Source: Streptomyces mutabilis
Lineage (GTDB): Bacteria; Actinomycetota; Actinomycetes; Streptomycetales; Streptomycetaceae
DNA length: 64,000 bases
Reading direction: 5' to 3'
Assembly: GCF_014649815.1 (NCBI RefSeq)
Contig: NZ_BMTT01000002.1
Span: 744,001-808,000, forward strand
In this document: piece by piece, positions 58,902 to 64,000 of the stretch
How the letters are laid out: the number at the start of each line of letters is the position of its first letter
Numbering within the stretch: position 1 is the stretch's first letter
The notes under the pieces: generated by a model
Seen by the model: the letters and a program-made list of their open reading frames with translations, nothing else
The model's database searches: none
Told to the model about the DNA's origin: nothing
Made by a program: the position numbers and the translations under genes

Positions 58902-61886
58902 TCAGTCCTGCGGGAGAGAGCGGGTGCCGTGGGGGCGGTCGGGGGCCAGGGCGGCCGGCAGTTCGGTTCGGCGGCGAATGCGCAGCTTCCGGTAGGCGCT
59001 GGTCAGGTGGGTCTCCACGGTGCGCCGGGCCAGGTGGAGCAGGTCGGCGATCTCGGTGTTGGTGCGTCCGGCGGCGGCCAGTTCGGCGATCCGGCGCTCG
59101 CTGCCGGTCAGCGCCCCGGGGCCGGTCCCGGCGCTCACCGGGCTCCTGGCGCCGCTGTCGCGCAGAACCTGCCCGGCCAGGGCGAGCAGCCGTACGGCGC
59201 CCTTGCGTTCGGCCAGGTCCGCCGCCTCGCGCAGGCGGTTCCGGGCACGGCCGCGTTCGCCGGCGGCGAGGAGCTGGCGGCCCTGGGCGAGCAGCGCCTC
59301 GATCAGTTCCGTGCCGGTGTCGACGGGCCCGTCCCGCAGGGTCCGTACGGCCTCCTCGGCGAGCTCCAGACCGCGCCGGCCCCCGGTCGCTGAGCCCAGT
59401 ACGCGCAGGGCACGGCCCACGGTGCGCGGGGTGTTCCACACCCGGGCCAGCCGCAGTTCCTCCGTCGCCAGGGCCAGCGCGTCCTGGCCACCGCCCAGCG
59501 CCAGCCGACACTCCGCGACCGCCGTCCGCCACGGGGTGACGACGGGGCTGACCACGTCGCGGGCCGCCTGCCGCCGTCCGCACTCCAGGAAGTCGTGGAG
59601 CGCTCCCACCACGTCACCGGCGGCGGCCCGCTGCACGCCCCGTGCGTACAGGAAGCGGTTCAGCTCCCAGGACTCCGGCGCCCGGCGCAGGTCGAAGGCG
59701 CGCGCGAGCCGTCCGGCCGCTTCGGTCCGGCCGGTGTGGACGAGTGCCATCAGGGCGTGGGCGTCCCGGTTGGTGGGCGCGGTACGGGGAGCCCCCGCGT
59801 CGGCGCGGAAGTCGTCGGCGAGCAGGCGGGCGTGGTCACCGCGGGCCGCGGCGATGTCGGCGCGGGTGTTGAGGAGCGCGTGCTGCATCGGGTGCAGCAG
59901 GGCGGGGTGCTGCCCGGCCAGCCCGCGCTCCACGAGCCGTTCCGCCTCGTCGAGTTCGTCGGCCCACTGGGCGACCGCGGCGGCCGTACCCAGCAGGAAC
60001 GGCTCCGCCAGCGGATCGCCGGGTTGCGCGAGCAGGGCCCGTACGCGCGTCATCGCCTCCTGCGCCGAGATCAGCCCGGCGGTCGCCCCGTACCGCACCA
60101 GCAGCGCCTGTCCGGTGGTGCCGAGCAGCTCCGGCGCGTGCTCGCCGGTCTCGCACAGCCACCGGTACACCTCCTGGCGGGTCGCCAGGTCCTGGTCGGA
60201 CAGCAGCGCGCCGGCGGCCTGCACGGTGCGGGTGAGGCCCGGGTGGCCGGACAGCCGGCCCTCCGTGCGGCGCAGCACCTCCATGGCCGTACGGATCTCG
60301 CCGCGGGACGCGAGGGCGGTGCCGAGGGCGACGGCCGTACGGACCCGGTTGCGGGGGTCGGCCGGCAGGTGCTGGGCCTCGGCGAGGCGCGCGATGGCGG
60401 CGGGGGCGTCGGCCGACGCGTACTCCAGGGAGCCCAGTTCGGTCAGCAGCCGCTGCCGCAGGTCGTCGGCGAGCGGCTCGTCCAGCGCCCGGCGCAGGTA
60501 GGCGACGGCGTCCGCGGGCCGGGCGTCGTGCACGGCGACCGTCACCGCGTCCCGCAGCACGCGCAGCGCCCAGGGCTCCGTGACGGCCGGCGTCCGCAGC
60601 AGGTGCCGGGCGACCGCCTCGACCCGGCCGCCCCGGCGCAGCGACGCCTCGGCCGCCGCCCGGTGCGCCGCCTCCCGGCGGGGGCGGGGCCAGCCGGTGA
60701 GCACGGCGTCGCGCAGCAGTGGGTGGGCGTAGCGGGGGCGGCCGGAGGCGTCCCGCCGCAGCAGCCCGAGCCGCGTCATGGCGGCGAGCCACCCGGCGAC
60801 ACGGGCGGGGTCGGCCCCGGCCGCCTCGGCCAGCAGAACGACCGGATCACCGGGGTCCGCCTCGGCACGCGGGCCACCCCAGCCGTCCCTGTCCGTCCCG
60901 GCACGCGGGCCACCCCGGCCACCGATGTCCGCGCTACCGAGCAGCCCATCCCGACCAACGGCGTCCGCGCTTCCGAACAGCCCACCCCGATCACCGGCGT
61001 CCCCCTCCGCCGGCAGCCCCGCCCGGTCGCCGTCCGGGCCCTTGGGCCACGCCTGTTCCAGTGCCGCCAGGCAGCGGGCCACGTCGGCCGTCGCGGTGCC
61101 GGCGCTGTTCAGCCACCAGGAGACGGCCGCCGGGTAACTGCCGGGGTAGAGCTCGGCGCAGGTGGCGGGCAGGGGCGGAACGCCGTCGGGCGCGGAGCCG
61201 TCCGGGCGCGGGGCGCCGCCCAGGTCGTCCAGCAGGGCGTGCAGCAGCAGCGGGCTGCCGGCGCCGGCGCGTACGCACTGCGCCGTCCAGCGCGGCCCGG
61301 CCCCCGGGAAGGCGTCCCGGACCAGGCCGGCCGCCGCCCCGTCGCCGAGCGGGGCGAGGGTGTGGGTGCGCACGAGGGAGGGGGACAGGGTCTGGGTGAG
61401 ACCGGCCGGCCGCGGGTCTACGTCGTACTGGCTGCGCTCGGTGACCACCAGCAGTACCGGTAATCGGTCCAGACGCCGGGCCGCCTCCAACAGCCAGCGG
61501 CGCGAGGGGTCGTCGGCCAGGTGGACGTCGTCGACGGCCATCATCAGCGGACCCTCGTCCGCGTACGACCGCAGCAGCCGCCACAGCCGGGCCGCGCTGC
61601 CGCGGTCGTCGCCGCCGGGCGCGAGGTCCGTGAACTCCGCCACCGGGCAGAGGAGTTGTCGGACCGTGGCGAAGGGCACCGCCGTGCCTTCGGGCGAGCA
61701 GCGCGCACGCAGGACCCGCAGGCCGCGGTCCGCGGCGTGCCGCGCGGCGTGCTCCAGTACGGCGGTTCTGCCGGTCCCGGTGGCGCCGCGCAACAGGACG
61801 AGACCCCCGGTGCCGGCCAGGGCGCACTCGGTCTCCGCCGCCACCAGCGCCCGGGCGTCGTCGCGTTCACGGAGCGATCCGGTCAT
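58902..61886 (-). CDS. Large LuxR-family (LAL-type) ATP-binding regulator
   Basis: 994 residues from ATG 61886. An N-terminal STAND/AAA-type domain has a Walker A-like GATGTGRT at 34-41, with Arg replacing the usual lysine, and a Walker B MMAVDDVHL. A repeat-rich linker (FGSADAVGRDGLLGSADIGGRGG) lies around residues 290-345. Tetratricopeptide-like helices fill the centre. The C-terminal LuxR HTH is LTGSERRIAELAAAGRTNTEIADLLHLARRTVETHL. Likely activates transcription on a signal; target unknown, but it is divergent from the regulator beside the injection-system genes. Confidence 0.92.
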   Translation of the reverse strand: MTGSLRERDDARALVAAETECALAGTGGLVLLRGATGTGRTAVLEHAARHAADRGLRVLRARCSPEGTAVPFATVRQLLCPVAEFTDLAPGGDDRGSAARLWRLLRSYADEGPLMMAVDDVHLADDPSRRWLLEAARRLDRLPVLLVVTERSQYDVDPRPAGLTQTLSPSLVRTHTLAPLGDGAAAGLVRDAFPGAGPRWTAQCVRAGAGSPLLLHALLDDLGGAPRPDGSAPDGVPPLPATCAELYPGSYPAAVSWWLNSAGTATADVARCLAALEQAWPKGPDGDRAGLPAEGDAGDRGGLFGSADAVGRDGLLGSADIGGRGGPRAGTDRDGWGGPRAEADPGDPVVLLAEAAGADPARVAGWLAAMTRLGLLRRDASGRPRYAHPLLRDAVLTGWPRPRREAAHRAAAEASLRRGGRVEAVARHLLRTPAVTEPWALRVLRDAVTVAVHDARPADAVAYLRRALDEPLADDLRQRLLTELGSLEYASADAPAAIARLAEAQHLPADPRNRVRTAVALGTALASRGEIRTAMEVLRRTEGRLSGHPGLTRTVQAAGALLSDQDLATRQEVYRWLCETGEHAPELLGTTGQALLVRYGATAGLISAQEAMTRVRALLAQPGDPLAEPFLLGTAAAVAQWADELDEAERLVERGLAGQHPALLHPMQHALLNTRADIAAARGDHARLLADDFRADAGAPRTAPTNRDAHALMALVHTGRTEAAGRLARAFDLRRAPESWELNRFLYARGVQRAAAGDVVGALHDFLECGRRQAARDVVSPVVTPWRTAVAECRLALGGGQDALALATEELRLARVWNTPRTVGRALRVLGSATGGRRGLELAEEAVRTLRDGPVDTGTELIEALLAQGRQLLAAGERGRARNRLREAADLAERKGAVRLLALAGQVLRDSGARSPVSAGTGPGALTGSERRIAELAAAGRTNTEIADLLHLARRTVETHLTSAYRKLRIRRRTELPAALAPDRPHGTRSLPQD

Positions 61887-62242
61887 CGGGTGCCTCCTGT
61901 GGTGGTTGGTGCTCCGCCGGTCTGTGAGACGTACGAATGCGGTCGGGCGTGGTGTGACGTGGCCCACGCGTGGCAACGGTGTTCCGTGGGCCGGACGGTG
62001 GCTGTGGCGAGGCTCACGGTGCTGCCCGCCCACGGCCACGAACCCGCGCTCCCTTGCGCAGGATCCTCTGACCTGCTGAAACGTCTGCCCGAGGCGCGTT
62101 GGCGACGGTTGTCGTCGTGGCCTCGTGGTGTGCCTCGTGGTGGTCCACGATTGCGCGGTCCCAGCAGTCACAGAAGTGTGGAACACGCTCATCCGCTACC
62201 GGCCAGTGCCGGACGGCGGGCTCGAGAACATGGGGGAAACGG
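61887..62242. other. Divergent promoter region of two LuxR-type regulators
   Basis: About 356 bases with no credible gene; the open frames lack starts with good ribosome sites. GTGACGTGGCCCACGCGTGGCAACGG around 61954-61980 contains imperfect palindromic elements. A GGGGGA ribosome site at about 62232 serves the TTG start at 62243. Confidence 0.45.
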
Positions 62243-62926
62243 TTGTTCAACTCACCCCGGACCACCGCCGCATTCGCTCTCGGCACCGGCCGGACCACCG
62301 GTGTCACCGACCGGCGCGTCCCGGTGGCGGTGTCCGCTCCGGACCCGATCAGCCGCGAGGGAGCGGTCAGCCAGTTGCGGCGGCACCCGGAGATCGACCT
62401 GCGCGAGGAGTCCGGCCCCGGCACGGTGGCCCTGCTCATCGAGGACGCGCTGGACGAGACGGCGCTCACCCGGCTGCGGCGCATCGTGCGCAGCGAGGGC
62501 GCGCGTGCCGTGCTCGTGGTCGGCACGATCCGCGAGAACGAACTGCTGGACGTCGTCGAGTGCGGTGTCGGCGCCATCGTGTGGCGCCACGAGGCCACCG
62601 CCCACCGGCTGGTGCAGGCGGTGCTGGCCGCCGCCCGCGGCGACGGCGACCTGCCCGCCGACCTGATCGGGCGGCTCATCAGCCAGGTGGGCACCCTGCA
62701 CCGGGGTGCGGCGGGCCGTCCCGGCGCCCCCTCACTGGGCCTCGCGCCCCGCGAGGTGGACGTCCTGCGACTGGTGGCCGAGGGTCTCGACACCGGTGAG
62801 ATCGCCGGCAAGCTGTCCTACTCCGAACGGACCGTCAAGAACGTCATGCACGGACTCACCACGCGACTTCACCTGCGCAACCGCGCGCACGCCGTGGCCT
62901 ATGCCCTGCGGGAAGGCTACATCTGA
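62243..62926 (+). CDS. LuxR-type regulator with receiver-like N-terminus
   Basis: 227 residues. The TTG at 62243 is chosen since it follows GGGGGAAACGG and no in-frame ATG is nearby. The N-terminal half (VPVAVSAPDPISREGAVSQLRRHPEIDLREESGP...) is a degenerate receiver-like domain with no clear phospho-aspartate. The C-terminal LuxR HTH is LAPREVDVLRLVAEGLDTGEIAGKLSYSERTVKNVMHGL. Adjacent to the contractile-injection genes and likely a regulator of them, though this is inferred. Confidence 0.85.
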   Translation: MFNSPRTTAAFALGTGRTTGVTDRRVPVAVSAPDPISREGAVSQLRRHPEIDLREESGPGTVALLIEDALDETALTRLRRIVRSEGARAVLVVGTIRENELLDVVECGVGAIVWRHEATAHRLVQAVLAAARGDGDLPADLIGRLISQVGTLHRGAAGRPGAPSLGLAPREVDVLRLVAEGLDTGEIAGKLSYSERTVKNVMHGLTTRLHLRNRAHAVAYALREGYI

Positions 62927-63088
62927 CCGAACAGGCAGTCGAACGCGGCCCGTAGGGGCCGATGGGGCAAAGCGGCCTGCCCGGACGCCGTCCCCGGCGC
63001 GCCTGCGCGCGGTGTGCCGCCCGGGGCACGATCGGGGCGGACGGCGGGCCGGGCGGAACGGCAGTGCGGGCAGGGCGGGAGCGCGAGA

Positions 63089-63778
63089 GTGATCCACGAG
63101 GTGGACGAGGTCCTCAAGAACCTCCTTTCCGGCGGGGCGTTGACGGGATCGGGCATCGACGTGTCCTTCGAGGCCCCCACCCGCGACTGGGCGGCCCGGC
63201 GCAACGCTCCCTCCGTCAACGCCTACTTGTACGACATCCGCGAGGACGTGGCCCGTCGGCAGCGCGGTCAGATGGCGGTGCGCGACGAGGACGACATCGT
63301 GGTACGGCGCCGCCAGCCACCGCGCTGGTTCCGGCTGTCGTACCTGGTGACGGCGTGGACGAAGACCCCGCAGGACGAGCACCGGCTGCTGTCCGCCGTA
63401 CTCGCGACCCTGCTGCCCCGCGAGCTCCTGGCCCCCTCCGAACTCCCCGGCTCCCTGCGGGCTCTGGGCCTGTCGGTGCCGCTGACGGTGGCCGGCATCC
63501 AGACGGAGTCCCGCTCCCTCGCCGAGATCTGGTCCGCCCTGGGCGGCGAGCTCAAGCCGTCCCTGGACCTGGTGGTGACCGCGCCCTTCCCCGCCTTCCC
63601 GGAGTACGACGCCGGGCCCCCGGTCACCGAGGGCGCGACCGTCCGGGTGCGCGACCTGGCCGACGACACGACGGAGCCCACCGGGCGCTCCCACCGCCCC
63701 CACCAGGTCGCGGCCGCCCGCGCCGCCCGCGCCGCCGCCCGCAAGAACCCGGCCGCCCGCCCCGCGGACCCCCGGTGA
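63089..63778 (+). CDS. Contractile injection system protein, DUF4255 (Pvc16-like)
   Basis: 229 residues from GTG 63089. The start VIHEVDEVLKNLL and DVSFEAPTRDWAARRNAPSVNAYLYDIREDVARR are the DUF4255 signature, found in the Pvc16-type cap proteins of extracellular/cytoplasmic contractile injection systems. The C-terminus is a basic Ala-rich tail. It opens the cluster, coupled to the next gene by GTGA. Streptomyces CIS clusters are cytoplasmic and linked to cell death and development. Confidence 0.85.
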   Translation: MIHEVDEVLKNLLSGGALTGSGIDVSFEAPTRDWAARRNAPSVNAYLYDIREDVARRQRGQMAVRDEDDIVVRRRQPPRWFRLSYLVTAWTKTPQDEHRLLSAVLATLLPRELLAPSELPGSLRALGLSVPLTVAGIQTESRSLAEIWSALGGELKPSLDLVVTAPFPAFPEYDAGPPVTEGATVRVRDLADDTTEPTGRSHRPHQVAAARAARAAARKNPAARPADPR

Positions 63779-64000
63779 CCGCCCCCCACACCACCTCCGG
63801 CGGTCCGGCCCCCGATCACGGGCCCGCGACGGACCCCGTGCACGACGAACGCCCGGGCACAGATACCCCCCGGTACGGCCAGGACCCAGGCGGCCCGACC
63901 GCCTCCCGCGGCGCCCCCGCCGCCGCCCCCGCCCTCCTCACCCGGCTGGCCGTGCTGCGGGAGCGGGTGACCGCGCTGGTCGAACGGCGTGCCGCCGGCG
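63775..64000 (+). CDS. Second contractile-injection gene, probable AAA+ ATPase (5' part, runs off window)
   Basis: GTG at 63775 overlaps the DUF4255 stop (GTGA). About 75 codons: a disordered Pro/Gly-rich N-terminus, then ALLTRLAVLRERVTALVERRAAG, a helical start seen in the AAA+ ATPase that follows DUF4255 genes in Streptomyces injection clusters. The ATPase domain itself lies beyond the window, so the identity rests on context. Confidence 0.65.
   Translation, partial: MTAPHTTSGGPAPDHGPATDPVHDERPGTDTPRYGQDPGGPTASRGAPAAAPALLTRLAVLRERVTALVERRAAG

Overview
The window is a high-G+C (visibly above 70%) actinobacterial chromosome segment, and everything in it points to Streptomyces: many GTG/TTG starts, third-position G/C bias, the split futalosine pathway, groEL2 with CIRCE, a SAM-riboswitch-controlled thrC, dre-like DasR sites, a CdgB-type diguanylate cyclase with a BldD-like palindrome, and a contractile-injection-system edge. 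From memory, gene order matches the S. coelicolor SCO43xx to SCO42xx core region read backwards. It is mostly conserved core-region DNA with housekeeping and sugar-metabolism genes, not a mobile island: no tRNA, rRNA, IS element, phage or CRISPR array was seen.

Region 1-16 kb: the 3'-truncated DUF3027 gene; an MFS permease; a DUF2771-like lipoprotein; mqnB and mqnD (futalosine menaquinone route); a cold-shock protein; a HAD phosphatase; then a DNA-repair/transcription block with an XPB-family helicase, its WYL-ended partner, two tiny secreted peptides between them, and a HelD-like UvrD-fold ATPase. Region 16-26 kb: cutC (behind a dre-like site), mycothiol-dependent isomerase-like proteins (one fused to a GNAT domain), TetR regulators, and a likely N-acetylmuramic acid module (RpiR regulator, MurQ etherase, IIBC PTS permease). 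A TetR/SDR divergent pair carries a perfect operator palindrome.

Region 26-32 kb is the least tidy stretch: a multiply broken XRE (Scr1-type) regulator, a 17-bp-arm hairpin in 650 bp of gene-free DNA, a carboxylesterase, an old yellow enzyme and a broken alpha/beta hydrolase next to its apparent regulator. Region 32-41 kb: groEL2, CspA, thrC-cysO behind a SAM riboswitch, glucosyl-3-phosphoglycerate synthase, and otsA/otsB for trehalose. Region 41-47 kb: amino-sugar catabolism (sugar-binding lipoprotein, ROK kinase NagK, NagA, a PfkB kinase) with tandem dre-like sites.

Region 47-64 kb: CdgB-like diguanylate cyclase, flavin reductase, ArfB, TerD, an M1 peptidase, a pentapeptide protein, a DHA2 drug exporter, an APH-type kinase and two LuxR-type regulators, ending in the first two genes of a contractile injection system cluster. 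Several genes here are decayed: a frameshifted GNAT, a twice-frameshifted response regulator, and the truncated ends of a sensor kinase and an HbpS/GlcG-like protein joined head-on. That last set looks like the wreck of an HbpS-SenS-SenR-type sensing module and is the most unusual signal in the window. No wholly unprecedented system was found. The best leads are that eroded module, the dre-like site at cutC, the three-half-site CIRCE array, the isomerase-GNAT fusion, and the hairpin beside the broken regulator.
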